Of a stretch of DNA of 64,000 nucleotides, positions 12,454 to 22,550 are shown one piece after another. The number at the start of each line of letters is the position of its first letter. Position 1 is the first letter of the stretch. The translations under genes and the position numbers were made by a program. The stretch is from Salipiger abyssi (lineage in GTDB: Bacteria > Pseudomonadota > Alphaproteobacteria > Rhodobacterales > Rhodobacteraceae), in assembly GCF_001975705.1 (NCBI RefSeq), contig NZ_CP015093.1, positions 620,001 to 684,000 on the forward strand, in the 5' to 3' direction. The notes under the pieces were generated by a model. It was not told where the DNA came from and ran no database searches. It saw only the letters and a list, made by a program, of their open reading frames with translations.

Positions 12454-13527
12454 ATGGCGCTGCCGGTACGCACACAGCTGAAATACTGGGGGCTCGCCGC
12501 GGCGGTGTTCGCGGTGATCCTGTGGTTCCTTGGCGACGTGCTGCTGCCCTTCGTGCTGGGCGGGGCCATCGCTTATTTCCTCGACCCCGTCGCCGACCGG
12601 CTGGAACGTCTGGGGCTCAGTCGCGGCATGGCCACCGGCACGATCACCGTGGCTACCGGGCTGCTCTTTGTGATCCTGGCACTGGCGGTGGTGCCGGCGC
12701 TGGTGCGCCAGACCACGCAGCTTGTGGATTTCGCGCCGCAGCTTTTCCGCAACCTGCAAAGCTTCCTCACCGAACAGTTCCCCTCGGTCATGGTCGAGGA
12801 CAGCCCGGTGCGCTCGGCACTGGTCTCCATCGGCGACACGGTCAAGGAGCGCGGCGCAGAGCTTTTGAACACCGCGCTGACCTCGGCGCTGTCGGTGATC
12901 AACATCCTGCTGCTCTTCGTCATCGTGCCGGTGGTGGCGGTCTACATGCTGCTCGACTGGGACAATATGGTCGCCCGCATCGACGAGCTGCTGCCGCGCG
13001 ACCACGCGCCGGTGATCCGCCGGCTGGCCCGCGATGTCGATGCGACGCTCGCCGGCTTCATCCGTGGCATGGGCTCGGTCTGCCTGATCCTCGGCACCTA
13101 TTACGCCGTGGCGCTTTGGCTGGTGGGGCTGCAATTCGGCCTCGTCGTGGGTGTGGTCGCGGGCATGCTGACCTTCATCCCCTATGTCGGCGCCATCGTC
13201 GGCGGCGTGCTGGCCATCGGGCTGGCGCTGTTCCAGTTCTGGGGCGACTGGTTCTGGATCGCCGCCGTGGCGGGGGTGTTCTTCTTCGGCCAGTTCCTTG
13301 AGGGCAATTTCCTCACGCCGAAACTGGTGGGCGACTCGGTCGGGCTGCACCCGGTCTGGCTGATCCTGGCGCTGTCGGTCTTCGGCACGCTGTTCGGCTT
13401 CATCGGCATGCTGGTGGCGGTGCCGCTGGCCGCCGCCCTGGGCGTCTTTGCCCGCTTCCTTGTCGAGCAATATACCGACAGCCGGCTCTATCGCGGCCTC
13501 ACCGACGAAGAGCAGGAACAGCCATGA
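12454..13527 (+). CDS. AI-2E/PerM family permease
   Basis: A 357-residue polytopic inner membrane protein of the AI-2E transporter (UPF0118, PerM) family. Hydrophobic segments occur near the N-terminus (YWGLAAAVFAVILWFL, LLPFVLGGAIAYFLDP), mid-protein (VINILLLFVIVPVVAVYMLL) and repeatedly towards the C-terminus, including the family's FIPYVGAIVGG and GNFLTPKLVGDSVGLHP motifs. Transported substrate cannot be read from sequence. Its stop overlaps the hda start by ATGA, so the two are coupled; a PerM-hda pair is a familiar alphaproteobacterial arrangement. Confidence 0.92.
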   Translation: MALPVRTQLKYWGLAAAVFAVILWFLGDVLLPFVLGGAIAYFLDPVADRLERLGLSRGMATGTITVATGLLFVILALAVVPALVRQTTQLVDFAPQLFRNLQSFLTEQFPSVMVEDSPVRSALVSIGDTVKERGAELLNTALTSALSVINILLLFVIVPVVAVYMLLDWDNMVARIDELLPRDHAPVIRRLARDVDATLAGFIRGMGSVCLILGTYYAVALWLVGLQFGLVVGVVAGMLTFIPYVGAIVGGVLAIGLALFQFWGDWFWIAAVAGVFFFGQFLEGNFLTPKLVGDSVGLHPVWLILALSVFGTLFGFIGMLVAVPLAAALGVFARFLVEQYTDSRLYRGLTDEEQEQP

Positions 13528-14225
13528 TCGGGCCGGAGCAGCTGCCCCTGCCCCTGCCGGTCCGCACGGCACTGGGGCGCGAGGATTATTTCGTCGGCGG
13601 CTCGAACGCGCTGGCGGTGGCACTGATGGACAACTGGCGCGACTGGCCCAGCGGCAAGCTGGTGCTGGTGGGACCCGGCGGCGCCGGCAAGACCCATCTC
13701 GCCCATGTCTGGGCCGCCGAGACCGGTGCCGCCATCATCGGCGCCGCCGATCTGCCCGGCGCCGATATCCCGGCGCTCGCCACGGCACCGGTCTGCGTGG
13801 AGAATGCCGACCGCAGCGCCGGCGACCGCGCCGCCGAGGAGGCGCTCTTTCACCTGCACAACCTCGCGCTGGCGCAACGCCAGCCGCTGATGGTCACCGC
13901 CAGCGCCCCGCCGGCGCTCTGGCCGCTCACCCTGCCCGATCTGAAAAGCCGGATGGAGGGCACCCAGACCGCCACCCTGCCCGATCCGGACGACACGCTG
14001 CTGGCGGCGGTGCTGGTCAAGCAGCTCGCCGACCGGCAATGCGTGCCGGCGCCGGATGTGATTCCCTATCTCGTGCGCCACATGCCGCGCAGCTTCGCCA
14101 TGGCGCAGGCGCTGGTCAAGGCGCTCGACGCCAGCGCCATGAGCCGGCCCAAGGGGATCACGCGGGCGCTGGCGCGCGCGGTGCTGACGCGGCTTGTAAC
14201 GCCCCCGGAGGAGCTGTCAGAATAA
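13524..14225 (+). CDS. hdaA: DnaA-like replication regulator (Hda/HdaA)
   Basis: A 233-residue AAA+ protein homologous to the DnaA ATPase domain without the DNA-binding domain. With the beta clamp, such proteins stimulate ATP hydrolysis by DnaA and prevent re-initiation. It begins MIGPEQLPLPLPVRTALGRE; the QLPLPLP segment is the clamp-binding type motif expected at the N-terminus of Hda. FVGGSNALAVAL and the Walker A GPGGAGKTH follow; the Walker B region (APVCVENADR) is degenerate. ppk1 follows 50 bp downstream. Confidence 0.88.
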   Translation: MIGPEQLPLPLPVRTALGREDYFVGGSNALAVALMDNWRDWPSGKLVLVGPGGAGKTHLAHVWAAETGAAIIGAADLPGADIPALATAPVCVENADRSAGDRAAEEALFHLHNLALAQRQPLMVTASAPPALWPLTLPDLKSRMEGTQTATLPDPDDTLLAAVLVKQLADRQCVPAPDVIPYLVRHMPRSFAMAQALVKALDASAMSRPKGITRALARAVLTRLVTPPEELSE

Positions 14226-14275
14226 TCCAAGACCCCGTCACAAAGCTGTTGCAAACCTGAGCGCATAAGCCCCCC

Positions 14276-16447
14276 ATGAGTATTGCAGATTTCCTTACAG
14301 CCCCGCTGCCCGCCCCCGTCGAGTTCGCCGATACCGATCTCTCGGGCTCCGGTCGTTTCTTCAACCGCGAGCTGAGCTGGCTCGGTTTCAACTGGCGCGT
14401 TCTGGAAGAGGCCGAGAACCCGCGCGTGCCGCTGCTGGAACGGCTGCGCTTTCTGTCGATCTCGGCGGGCAATCTCGACGAGTTCTACACCGTGCGCGTC
14501 GCCGGCCTGCGCGAGCTGGCACATGAGGGCAACACCACCCCCGCCGCCGACGGGCTGAGCCCGGCGGAGCAGCTTGTGCTGATCGACGAGGACGCGCGCC
14601 GGCTCATGGCGCATCAGCAAAAGGTGCTGCTGGCGCTGGAGACCGAGATGGCCGCGGCCGGCATCGACATCGTGCCGCGCGACCAGCTCGCCCCGGCGGA
14701 TCTGGCGCATGTGGAAGAGGTCTTTCTCAATCAGGTCTTCCCGGTACTGTCGCCGCTGGCCATCGACCCGGCGCACCCGTTCCCCTTCATCGCCAATATG
14801 GGCTATTGCCTCGCGGTCACGCTGGAGCGCAAGCGCGACCGGCGCTCGCGCAACGCGCTGCTGCCGATCCCGCATCAGATCGACCGTTTCCTCGCGCTGC
14901 CCTCCACCGACGGTCAGCAGCGCTTCATCTATCTCGAAGACGTGCTGCTGCTTCATATCGACAGCCTGTTCCCGGGCTACCGGGTGAAGGATCATTTCGG
15001 CTTCCGCGTGCTGCGCGACAGCGATCTCGAGGTGGAGGAAGAGGCCGAGGATCTGGTCCGCGAATTCGAGGTGGCGCTGAAGCGCCGCCGCCGTGGCGAG
15101 GTGGTCCGGCTCACCGTCACCGCCGGCGCCCCCAAGGCGCTGCGCGACATCGTCCAGCGCGAGCTGCATGTGCAGGACGACGAGGTGATCGAGCTCGAGG
15201 GCATGATCGGCATCGCCGATGTCAAAGAGCTCGTGCTCGACAACCGCCCCGACCTGCTCTGGCCGAACTTCACCCCGCGCGTGCCGGAACGGGTGCAGGA
15301 TCACGACGGCAACATGTTCCGCGCCATCGCGCAGAAGGACATGCTGCTGCACCACCCCTACGAGACCTTCGACATGGTGGTGCGTTTTCTGCATCAGGCG
15401 GCGCTGGATCCGGATGTGGTGGCGATCAAGCAGACGCTCTACCGCACCTCCAAGAACTCCCCCATCGTCGAGGCGCTCTGCGAGGCGGCGGAGGACGGCA
15501 AGTCGGTCACCGCGCTTGTCGAGCTGAAGGCGCGGTTCGACGAGGCCGCCAATATCCGCCAGTCGCGGCGGCTGGAGCGCTCGGGCGCGCATGTGGTCTA
15601 TGGCTTCCTCGACTGGAAGACCCACGCCAAGATCTCTCAGGTGGTGCGCCGCGAGGGCGACAGGCTGGTGACCTATACCCATTGGGGCACCGGCAACTAC
15701 CACCCGATCACCGCCAAGATCTATACCGACCTGTCGTTCTTTACCTGCGACCCGGCGCTGGGGCGCGATGCGGCCAAGATCTTCAACTATCTCTCCGGCT
15801 ACGCCCAGCCCGAGGGGCTGGAAAACCTTTCGATCTCGCCGCATTCGCTGAAACCGCGCATGCTGGAGCTGATCGCCGCCGAGGCCGAGCATGCCCGCGC
15901 CGGAAAGCCCGCGCAGATCTGGATCAAGATGAACTCGTTGATCGAGCCCGACATGATCGACGCGCTTTATGCGGCAAGTCAGGCGGGGGTGAAGATCGAC
16001 TGCGTGATACGCGGCATCTGCGGGCTGCGGCCCGGCATCAAGGGGCTGTCGGAGACTATCCGGGTGAAATCCATCGTCGGGCGGTTCCTCGAACACTCGC
16101 GCATCGCCTGTTTCGGCAACGGACACGGGCTGCCGCACAAGAATGCGCGGGTCTTCATGTCCTCGGCCGACTGGATGGGGCGCAACCTGAACCGGCGGAT
16201 CGAGACCGGGGTGGAGATCCACAATGCCACGGTGAAGGCGCAGATCGTCAGCCAGATCATGGCGGCGAACCTTGCCGACACGGCGCAGAGCTGGGTGATG
16301 GAGCCCTCGGGCAAGTTCACCCGCCACGCGGTGCCGGAGGGCGAGACGCCGTTCAACTGCCACCGCTTCTTCATGGAGAACCCCTCGCTCTCGGGCCGTG
16401 GCTCGGCGGGCGCGGGCGATGTGCCGAAGCTCACACATGGCGACTGA
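14276..16447 (+). CDS. ppk1: Polyphosphate kinase 1
   Basis: Makes inorganic polyphosphate from ATP. The 723-residue protein has the N-terminal domain starting [20 protein letters not shown], the head domain, and two catalytic C-terminal domains. The phosphorylated histidine is in [11 protein letters not shown] and the second essential histidine in [32 protein letters not shown] is also diagnostic. The exopolyphosphatase that normally follows directly is displaced here by a flagellin gene. Confidence 0.97.
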   Translation: MSIADFLTAPLPAPVEFADTDLSGSGRFFNRELSWLGFNWRVLEEAENPRVPLLERLRFLSISAGNLDEFYTVRVAGLRELAHEGNTTPAADGLSPAEQLVLIDEDARRLMAHQQKVLLALETEMAAAGIDIVPRDQLAPADLAHVEEVFLNQVFPVLSPLAIDPAHPFPFIANMGYCLAVTLERKRDRRSRNALLPIPHQIDRFLALPSTDGQQRFIYLEDVLLLHIDSLFPGYRVKDHFGFRVLRDSDLEVEEEAEDLVREFEVALKRRRRGEVVRLTVTAGAPKALRDIVQRELHVQDDEVIELEGMIGIADVKELVLDNRPDLLWPNFTPRVPERVQDHDGNMFRAIAQKDMLLHHPYETFDMVVRFLHQAALDPDVVAIKQTLYRTSKNSPIVEALCEAAEDGKSVTALVELKARFDEAANIRQSRRLERSGAHVVYGFLDWKTHAKISQVVRREGDRLVTYTHWGTGNYHPITAKIYTDLSFFTCDPALGRDAAKIFNYLSGYAQPEGLENLSISPHSLKPRMLELIAAEAEHARAGKPAQIWIKMNSLIEPDMIDALYAASQAGVKIDCVIRGICGLRPGIKGLSETIRVKSIVGRFLEHSRIACFGNGHGLPHKNARVFMSSADWMGRNLNRRIETGVEIHNATVKAQIVSQIMAANLADTAQSWVMEPSGKFTRHAVPEGETPFNCHRFFMENPSLSGRGSAGAGDVPKLTHGD

Positions 16448-16469
16448 ACGGGGCGTGTAACGTTTGTGA

Positions 16470-16499
16470 TGTAGGGCGGGCAAATTTTGCCCACCCTGC
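16470..16499. repeat. Near-perfect palindrome in the ppk1-flagellin gap
   Basis: AGGGCGGGCAAA faces TTTTGCCCACCCT with one mismatch, 23 bp after ppk1. The outer TAGGG...CCCTGCG portion resembles the ends of the MITE-like element at 49301-49393, so it may be a relic of that family; it could also act as a terminator-like hairpin. The rest of this 349-bp gap holds no gene I can support. A TTAA-N7-TCAA stretch at 16624 loosely resembles a CtrA box, and the sequence before the flagellin has an AAAGG ribosome site. Confidence 0.5.
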
Positions 16500-16796
16500 G
16501 GCGCCACGAACTGGAAAACCGCATCATCGCCGGCACATGGGCTCGCGGCGGCACGGTGCGCCTCGAGTCCGCGCCGGCTACGTGGCTCAAACGAGACGAA
16601 ACCGGCACGTTTCTCCCCTCCCCTTAACCGACGCTCAATCTTTTCCGCCGAATCTGCCTTCCGCGCTCGGGGGGCGGGCGGCGCGGGAGGGCCATGCGCC
16701 CATGTCCCGTTTCTGCCGGAATGGCTAGACGGATGCCCCGGACACGGGGCCGCAGCGGTGCAAAGCGCCCGTTACCCCCGCCAAAGGCTTTGCCCC

Positions 16797-18095
16797 ATGT
16801 CCAGCATTCTCACCAATGAGAGCGCCTCCATCGCGCTCCAGACCCTGCATCAGATCAACCTCAATATCGCCAGCACCCAGCAGGAGATCGCCACCGGCCG
16901 CCGCGTTTCCAGCGCCGAGGACAACGCCGCCGTCTGGGCGATCTCCCAGACCATGCAGGCCGATGTTCTGGGCTATAAACGCGTCTCCGACAGCCTCTCG
17001 CTCGGCAGTGCCACGCTGGCGGTGGCGCGCGACGCCTCGGAGACGGTGGCCGACCTGCTCACCGAGATGAAGGGCAGGATCGTCGCCGCGCAGGGCGAGA
17101 ATGTCGACCGCGGCAAGATCCAGAACAATATCGACGCGCTGCGCGACCAGATCGGTGCGGTGGTCGAGATGGCGCAGTTCAACGGGCTGAATCTGCTGAC
17201 GAACACCGAGAACACCGCCGGTTCCGGCAGCGAGGCGGTGCTGGGCTTCCTGCGCCGCGATGCGCAGGGGGTGACCGGCGCCGATATCGCCATCGCGAGG
17301 CGCGACCTCACCACCGGGGCCTCGGCGATTTCCGCGAGCGGCGGCACCTACACTTCCGACGCCGCCAGCGCCACGCTCGACGCCACGCAGAGCCGCGAGA
17401 TCGACGCCAGCGGCATCGCGGTCGAGACCGGCATGGGCTTTACCCTCTCGGTCTTCGGCACCGATGCGGACGATTCGAGCTTTACCGAGGCGGATCTGCG
17501 CACCACGACCGGTGCCTCCGAAACCCGCGCCCAGATGGCCACGTCAGAGCTGCGCTATGTCGCCCGCGACGGCGACGGCATCAGCGATGTGGTGACCGCG
17601 CTGGCGCGGAAATGGGGCGACTACGCTGCCCGGAACGGCATCGACGACTCGGTTCTCTCGATCGCCGCCTCCGGCACCAGCCTGACCGTCTCCTCCTCCG
17701 TCACCGGCGGCACCGACACCATCGACGTGAATCTCAACACGCTCAGCGCCGAGGCCGGCAATACCATCGGCGGCGGGCTGGAGCTTCTCGCCGATCTCGA
17801 CGTCTCCACCGCCGCCGGCGCCGAGGCAGCGCTGACCAGCATCGAAGGGCTGCTGGATTACACCGTCGCCGCCTCCGCCGGCTTCGGCTCGGATCAGAAC
17901 CGGCTCGAAACCCAGCAGGCCTTCAACGACAAGCTCTCCGACGCGATGACCTCCGGCATCGGCACGCTGGTCGACACCGATATGGAAGAGGCCACCGCCC
18001 GGCTTCAGGCGCTGAATGTGCAGCAGCAGCTCGCGGTGGAGGCGCTCTCCATCGCCAACAACGCCCCGCAATCGCTGCTGTCGCTCTTCCGCTGA
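16797..18095 (+). CDS. Flagellin (orphan copy)
   Basis: Filament protein, 432 residues. The D0/D1 ends are fully conserved: MSSILTNESASIALQTL at the start with NAAVWAISQTM, VARDASETVADLLTEMKG and AQFNGLNLL, and LNVQQQLAVEALSIANNAP with QSLLSLF at the end. The central variable region is Ala/Thr/Ser/Asp-rich. There is no secretion signal, as expected for type III export. The ATG follows AAAGG; an upstream start would add non-flagellin residues. No other flagellar gene is present in the window, and it separates ppk1 from ppx. It could be a minor or alternative flagellin; whether it is expressed cannot be told. Confidence 0.95.
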   Translation: MSSILTNESASIALQTLHQINLNIASTQQEIATGRRVSSAEDNAAVWAISQTMQADVLGYKRVSDSLSLGSATLAVARDASETVADLLTEMKGRIVAAQGENVDRGKIQNNIDALRDQIGAVVEMAQFNGLNLLTNTENTAGSGSEAVLGFLRRDAQGVTGADIAIARRDLTTGASAISASGGTYTSDAASATLDATQSREIDASGIAVETGMGFTLSVFGTDADDSSFTEADLRTTTGASETRAQMATSELRYVARDGDGISDVVTALARKWGDYAARNGIDDSVLSIAASGTSLTVSSSVTGGTDTIDVNLNTLSAEAGNTIGGGLELLADLDVSTAAGAEAALTSIEGLLDYTVAASAGFGSDQNRLETQQAFNDKLSDAMTSGIGTLVDTDMEEATARLQALNVQQQLAVEALSIANNAPQSLLSLFR

Positions 18096-18198
18096 CCCGA
18101 CGGAACCGCTCGCCCTCTCCGTGCATTTCCCCGTCTGAGGTCTTTCGCGCCGCGGCAAAGCCGTGATACAGGGTCTCGCAGACAAACCGGGGATGCAC

Positions 18199-19755
18199 AT
18201 GGACGGACAAACCGATTCCGCCCACGGCGATTGGGGGCCTTTCGGGCACCCGCTCTTCGACAACCCGCAGGCGCGGCGCCTGTCGCGCGTGGGTGTCGTG
18301 GATATCGGATCGAACTCGGTCCGGCTTGTGGTATTCGACGGCGCGGCGCGCTCTCCGGCCTATTTCTACAATGAAAAGATCATGTGCGGGCTTGGCGCCG
18401 GCATGCCGGAGACCGGGCGGCTGAACCCCAAGGGCAAGGAGCGCGCGCTCTCCGCCCTGGCGCGGTTCCAGACGCTGGCGCGCGGCATGGACCTGCCGCC
18501 GCTCACCGCCGTCGCCACCGCCGCCATGCGCGAGGCCGAGGACGGCCCCGCCTTCCGCTCGGAAATCGAGCAAAAGACCGGGCTCAAGATCTGGGTGATC
18601 GACGGCGAGGAAGAGGCGCGGCTCTCGGCGCAGGGCGTGCTGCTCGGCTGGCCCGGCGCCGACGGCATGATCTGCGATATCGGCGGCTCCTCGATGGAGC
18701 TGGCCGGGCTTTCGGGCGGTCAGGTGGGCCGCCGCATGACCTCGCCGCTGGGCCCGCTGCGCTTCAAGGATCTCGACGGCGGCAAGAAGGCGCGCGAAAA
18801 GCATATCCGCAAGAACATCCAGAAGCTCGCCGACAAGATGGAGATGCCCGGCTCGCGCCTGTTCCTCGTCGGCGGTTCCTGGCGCGCCATTGCCCGTATC
18901 GACATGGAGCGCCGCGGCTACCCGCTGCATGTCCTGCACGAATACCGCATGGACCGCGAGGCGGTGAACGAGACGCTGAAATTCATCGAGAAGGCCGATC
19001 TCGAGGCGCTGCGCGGCGCCTGCTCGATCTCTTCGGCGCGGATGAGCCTGGTGCCCTATGCCGCCGAGGTGCTGGCCGAGCTGATGGAGGTGTTCGCCCC
19101 GTCCGAGATCGCCATCTCCTCCTACGGGATCCGCGAGGGGCTGCTTTACGAACAGATGCCGCAGATGCTGCGCGACCGAGATCCGCTGGTCGAGGCCTGC
19201 CGCTTTTCCGAGGCCAAGGACGCGCGCCTGCCGGGCTTCGGCAAAAAGCTCTACCGCTTCGTTCTGCCGCTCTTCGCCGGCGCCGGCGAGGCGCGGCTGC
19301 GCATCGTCAAGGCCGCCTGCCTGCTGCACGATGTGAGCTGGCGCGCCCATCCCGATTACCGCGCCGAGACCTGTTTCGACTATGTCACCCGCGCCAATCT
19401 CGGCGGGCTCGACCATCAGGAACGGGTGTTTCTCGGGCTGGCGCTGCTGCACCGCTACAAGAACAAGCGTGACGGCACCCGGTTCGAGGATTTCTACACG
19501 CTGATCGACGAGAGCGAGCAGCAAAAGGCCGAGGTGCTGGGCAAGGCGATGCGTTTCGGCTCGATGCTGTGGATGTCGGATGCCAGCCAGGAGGGCGGCG
19601 CGCATCTCGACTGGGATGCCGAGGCGCGCGCGCTGGTGCTGAATCTGACGCAGGAGGCGGCGCCGCTCTTTGGCGAGGTGGCCGAATCGCGCTTCAACTC
19701 GCTGGCCAGGTCGCTGAACGCCGACGAGGTGCGGGTGGAGATCGCCGGCGCCTGA
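18199..19755 (+). CDS. ppx: Exopolyphosphatase, Ppx/GppA family
   Basis: Degrades polyphosphate (or pppGpp) by removing terminal phosphate. About 518 residues: an ASKHA-type phosphatase domain with GVVDIGSNSVRLVVFDG and ICDIGGSSMELAG, then a helical C-terminal HD-like domain (ACLLHDVSWRAHP). Start codons at 18193 and 18199 both fit; the second has GGGG at better distance and is chosen. Convergent with the next gene, leaving only 9 bp between stops. Confidence 0.93.
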   Translation: MDGQTDSAHGDWGPFGHPLFDNPQARRLSRVGVVDIGSNSVRLVVFDGAARSPAYFYNEKIMCGLGAGMPETGRLNPKGKERALSALARFQTLARGMDLPPLTAVATAAMREAEDGPAFRSEIEQKTGLKIWVIDGEEEARLSAQGVLLGWPGADGMICDIGGSSMELAGLSGGQVGRRMTSPLGPLRFKDLDGGKKAREKHIRKNIQKLADKMEMPGSRLFLVGGSWRAIARIDMERRGYPLHVLHEYRMDREAVNETLKFIEKADLEALRGACSISSARMSLVPYAAEVLAELMEVFAPSEIAISSYGIREGLLYEQMPQMLRDRDPLVEACRFSEAKDARLPGFGKKLYRFVLPLFAGAGEARLRIVKAACLLHDVSWRAHPDYRAETCFDYVTRANLGGLDHQERVFLGLALLHRYKNKRDGTRFEDFYTLIDESEQQKAEVLGKAMRFGSMLWMSDASQEGGAHLDWDAEARALVLNLTQEAAPLFGEVAESRFNSLARSLNADEVRVEIAGA

Positions 19756-19764
19756 GGTCGGCGC

Positions 19765-20157
19765 TCAGAGGTCGATCTCGCCCTCTTCCGGCGGATCGAG
19801 CTCCGGCGGGGTGAGCGGCGCGGGCAGATCCGGCGCCTCCGGCTTGCGGCGCAGGATGATATCGCCATTGGGCAGCATCTCGGGCGGTTCGTAGCGCGAC
19901 CAGTCCTGCACCTGCCCCATGAGATCGCGCAGCGCCGGGCCCATCTCCTCGCCGAAACTGCGCAGCGCCGGCTCCATCTCGCCGGCCAGATCCTCCAGCT
20001 CGCGCATTGCCGGGTCCAGCTCGTCCATCAGCCCGCGCAGGAACATCTCCGCCCCGCGCTTCATCAGGCTGTCGGACTCGTCTTTTTCGGCCTCCTGCGC
20101 ATAGGCGGGCGGGGACATCAGGCAGGCGGCGAGGATCAGGGCGGGTATGCGTTTCAT
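19765..20157 (-). CDS. Hypothetical exported protein
   Basis: 130 residues with a signal peptide (MKRIPALILAACLMSPPAYA) and then an acidic, helix-forming mature part with repeating methionine/glutamate-rich heptad-like segments (MRELEDLAGEMEPALRSFGE) and a proline-rich acidic tail (PPELDPPEEGEIDL). I recognise it only as a small periplasmic protein of the roseobacter group; function unknown. It lies downstream of no obvious partner: the methyltransferase gene to its right ends at the far side of a 43-bp gap, upstream of which it would be read first on this strand only if transcribed separately. Confidence 0.7.
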   Translation of the reverse strand: MKRIPALILAACLMSPPAYAQEAEKDESDSLMKRGAEMFLRGLMDELDPAMRELEDLAGEMEPALRSFGEEMGPALRDLMGQVQDWSRYEPPEMLPNGDIILRRKPEAPDLPAPLTPPELDPPEEGEIDL

Positions 20158-20200
20158 GAGGTCAATATAGGGCGGCGGGCGCGGCCCGTTAAGCCCCGGC

Positions 20201-21304
20201 TCAGAGCGGATCGGTCCGGTAGAGCCGGATCTTCAGCGGCCCATGCGCCACCGGCGGCCCCGGCGGCAGGAAGGGCAGGCCCGTGGCCTTGGCCAACCCG
20301 GGCTCGGAGGTCACGATCCCCACGCGCCAGCCGCGGAAGCGCGCTTTCAGCACATCGCCCAGGCTCTTGTGCAGCGCGTGCAGCGGCCCCGGTTTGCCGA
20401 TCCGCGCGCCGTAAGGCGGGTTCACCATCACCAGCCCCGGCGGCCCCTCGGGCCGCTCCAGCGCGCTGAAGGGCTGGCAGGCAAAGCTGGCAATACCCTC
20501 GACCCCGGCACGCGCGGCATTGGACGCCGCCATGCGCACCGCGCCCGCGTCACGGTCGAAGCCATGAAACCGCAGCGCCGTCTCGCGCGGCGCGTACTCC
20601 GCCTTCATCGCTTCCCAGGTATCGCCATCGAACCCGGCCAGCCGCTCGAAATCGAACGCTCGCGAACGCCCCGGCGCCAGCCCCATCGCGATCTCCGCCG
20701 CCTCGATCACAAAGGTGCCCGAGCCGCACATCGGATCGAGCACCGGCTCCTCGCCGCGATAGCCGCATTGACGCAGGAACAGTGCCGCCAGCGTCTCGCG
20801 CATCGGCGCCTTGCCAACCGCCTCTTTGTGGCCGCGCCGGTGCAGCGGCGCGCCGGAGGTATCGACCGAGAAACTCACCATGTTTTCCTCGATGCGCAGC
20901 AGCAGCCGCACGCCGTCATCGCCCACCGGCGCGCCCAGCTCCTCGGAGATCGCCCGCTCCACCCGCTCCTTCGCGGCGCCCGCGTGATAGATCTTCGACT
21001 TGCGGCTCAGCGCCTCGATCTTCACCGGCTGATCGGCGCGCAGCACCTCGCCCCAGGGGAATTTCCGCGCCCGCTTGTCGAGCTGCGCCAGATGCACCGC
21101 CGGAAACCCGCCGATCCGCGCCAGCACCCGCGCCGCGCCGCGCAGATACAGGTTGGCGCGCATGACCTCGACCCAGCCGCCATCGAAGGCCACGCCGCCC
21201 GCCACGGGGCGCAGAGGCCCGAACCCCGCCGCCTTGGCCTCACCCGCCAGCGCCGCCTCCAGCCCCGGCGCGCAGGCCAGGAAGATCTCGAATGTCTCAC
21301 CCAT
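20201..21304 (-). CDS. THUMP-domain class I RNA methyltransferase
   Basis: 367 residues starting [16 protein letters not shown]. The N-terminal THUMP/ferredoxin-like part ([24 protein letters not shown]) binds RNA; the C-terminal Rossmann domain carries [17 protein letters not shown] for SAM and [10 protein letters not shown], the NPPY motif of base N-methyltransferases. It resembles the RlmL (YcbY N-half) family that makes m2G in 23S rRNA, but the exact target is not certain. The frame continues upstream over hisF-hisE as antisense shadow; the family start fixes the true ATG. Confidence 0.9.
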   Translation of the reverse strand: MGETFEIFLACAPGLEAALAGEAKAAGFGPLRPVAGGVAFDGGWVEVMRANLYLRGAARVLARIGGFPAVHLAQLDKRARKFPWGEVLRADQPVKIEALSRKSKIYHAGAAKERVERAISEELGAPVGDDGVRLLLRIEENMVSFSVDTSGAPLHRRGHKEAVGKAPMRETLAALFLRQCGYRGEEPVLDPMCGSGTFVIEAAEIAMGLAPGRSRAFDFERLAGFDGDTWEAMKAEYAPRETALRFHGFDRDAGAVRMAASNAARAGVEGIASFACQPFSALERPEGPPGLVMVNPPYGARIGKPGPLHALHKSLGDVLKARFRGWRVGIVTSEPGLAKATGLPFLPPGPPVAHGPLKIRLYRTDPL

Positions 21305-21350
21305 CCCGCCCGCATACAGGCTTTGCCCGCCGGGAACGAGCCCCTGTTGT

Positions 21351-21379
21351 CTTCTCTTTTCCAAATACGCATTCCGCCC
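21351..21379 (-). repeat. Dispersed gene-end motif, degenerate copy 3
   Basis: Minus-strand reading GCGTATTTGGAAAAGAGAAG resembles the GAGTATTTTTGGAAAGATGAA form of the family but with several changes. It lies in the divergent gap between the methyltransferase and hisF. Confidence 0.3.
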
Positions 21380-21433
21380 TCTCGGCCCGCGCGCCCCCTT
21401 CCCCCCGCGCGCAATCCGCGCCATAAGGCCCCC

Positions 21434-22192
21434 ATGCTCAAGACCCGCATCATCCCCTGTCTCGATGTCGCCGATGGCCGTGTGGTCAAGGGCGTGAATT
21501 TCGTCGACCTGCGCGATGCGGGCGACCCTGTCGATGCCGCGCGCGCCTATGACGCCGCCGGCGCCGACGAGATCACCTTTCTCGACATCCACGCCACGCA
21601 CGAGAATCGCGGCACGATGTTCGATGTGGTCACCCGCACCGCCGAGCAATGCTTCATCCCGCTCACCGTGGGCGGGGGCGTGCGAACGGTGGCCGATGTC
21701 CGCGCCCTCCTGCTCGCGGGCGCGGACAAGGTCAGCTTCAACTCGGCGGCGGTGGCCAACCCCGATGTGGTGGCCGAGGCCGCCGATCATTTCGGCTCGC
21801 AATGCATCGTGGTCGCAATCGACGCCAAGACCGTGGAACCGGGCCGCTGGGAGATCTTCACCCATGGCGGCCGCAAGCCCACCGGCATCGACGCTGTGGA
21901 CTTCGCCCGCACGGTGACCGCAAAAGGCGCCGGAGAGATCCTGCTCACCTCCATGGACCGCGACGGCACCAAATCGGGCTTCAACCTGCCCCTGACCCGC
22001 GCCATCGCCGATGCGGTGGATGTGCCGGTGATCGCGAGCGGAGGCGTCGGCACGCTCGACCATCTGGTCGAGGGCGTGACCGAGGGCCATGCCTCCGCCG
22101 TGCTCGCCGCGTCGATCTTTCATTTCGGCGAATATTCCATCCAGGAGGCCAAGCAGCACATGGCCACCGCAGGCATCCCGGTGAGGCTCTGA
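21434..22192 (+). CDS. hisF: Imidazole glycerol phosphate synthase, cyclase subunit
   Basis: Uses ammonia delivered by HisH to close the imidazole ring, yielding imidazole glycerol phosphate and AICAR. The 252-residue (beta/alpha)8 barrel has [20 protein letters not shown] with the catalytic Asp, [20 protein letters not shown], and the second catalytic Asp in [11 protein letters not shown], followed by [12 protein letters not shown]. hisE starts on the next base, so they are coupled. Its partner hisH lies some 25 kb away rather than alongside. Confidence 0.97.
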   Translation: MLKTRIIPCLDVADGRVVKGVNFVDLRDAGDPVDAARAYDAAGADEITFLDIHATHENRGTMFDVVTRTAEQCFIPLTVGGGVRTVADVRALLLAGADKVSFNSAAVANPDVVAEAADHFGSQCIVVAIDAKTVEPGRWEIFTHGGRKPTGIDAVDFARTVTAKGAGEILLTSMDRDGTKSGFNLPLTRAIADAVDVPVIASGGVGTLDHLVEGVTEGHASAVLAASIFHFGEYSIQEAKQHMATAGIPVRL

Positions 22193-22504
22193 ATGACGCT
22201 GGAAGAACTCGAAACCATCGTCGCCACCCGCGCCGAGGCCTCGCCCGAGGAAAGCTGGACCGCCAAGCTGCTCGCCAAGGGGCCGGAGAAATGCGCCGAG
22301 AAATTCGGCGAGGAGGCGGTCGAGGCAATCATCGAGGCGGTGAAGAACGACCGCGAGAAACTCACCGGAGAGGCGGCGGATGTGCTCTTCCACTTCCTGG
22401 TGATGCTGAAGGCGCGCGATCTGCCGCTCTCTGACGTGATGGCCGAGCTGGCGCGGCGTCAGGGGCAGTCCGGCCTGGCCGAGAAGGCCGCGCGCAAGGG
22501 CTGA
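22193..22504 (+). CDS. hisE: Phosphoribosyl-ATP pyrophosphatase
   Basis: Hydrolyses phosphoribosyl-ATP to phosphoribosyl-AMP, step 2 of histidine synthesis. 103 residues of the MazG-like all-alpha fold: [38 protein letters not shown] and [13 protein letters not shown] supply the metal-binding acidic residues. Stand-alone HisE, not fused to HisI. It begins immediately after the hisF stop. Confidence 0.95.
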   Translation: MTLEELETIVATRAEASPEESWTAKLLAKGPEKCAEKFGEEAVEAIIEAVKNDREKLTGEAADVLFHFLVMLKARDLPLSDVMAELARRQGQSGLAEKAARKG

Positions 22505-22550
22505 GAGGCGGCGCCCCTGCCCGGGGTCGCGCCCGGCCCCACGGTCGCGC

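Noticed and set aside
12052..13623. 523-codon open frame antisense to the PerM-like gene
   Set aside because: His/Asp/Arg-rich shadow, while the sense frame has membrane spans and family motifs.
14066..16507. 813-codon open frame antisense to ppk1
   Set aside because: No family resemblance; ppk1 explains the sequence fully.
21305..22393. Upstream extension of the RNA methyltransferase frame across hisF-hisE
   Set aside because: Family start MGETFEIF is at 21304; the extension is antisense to two well-identified his genes.
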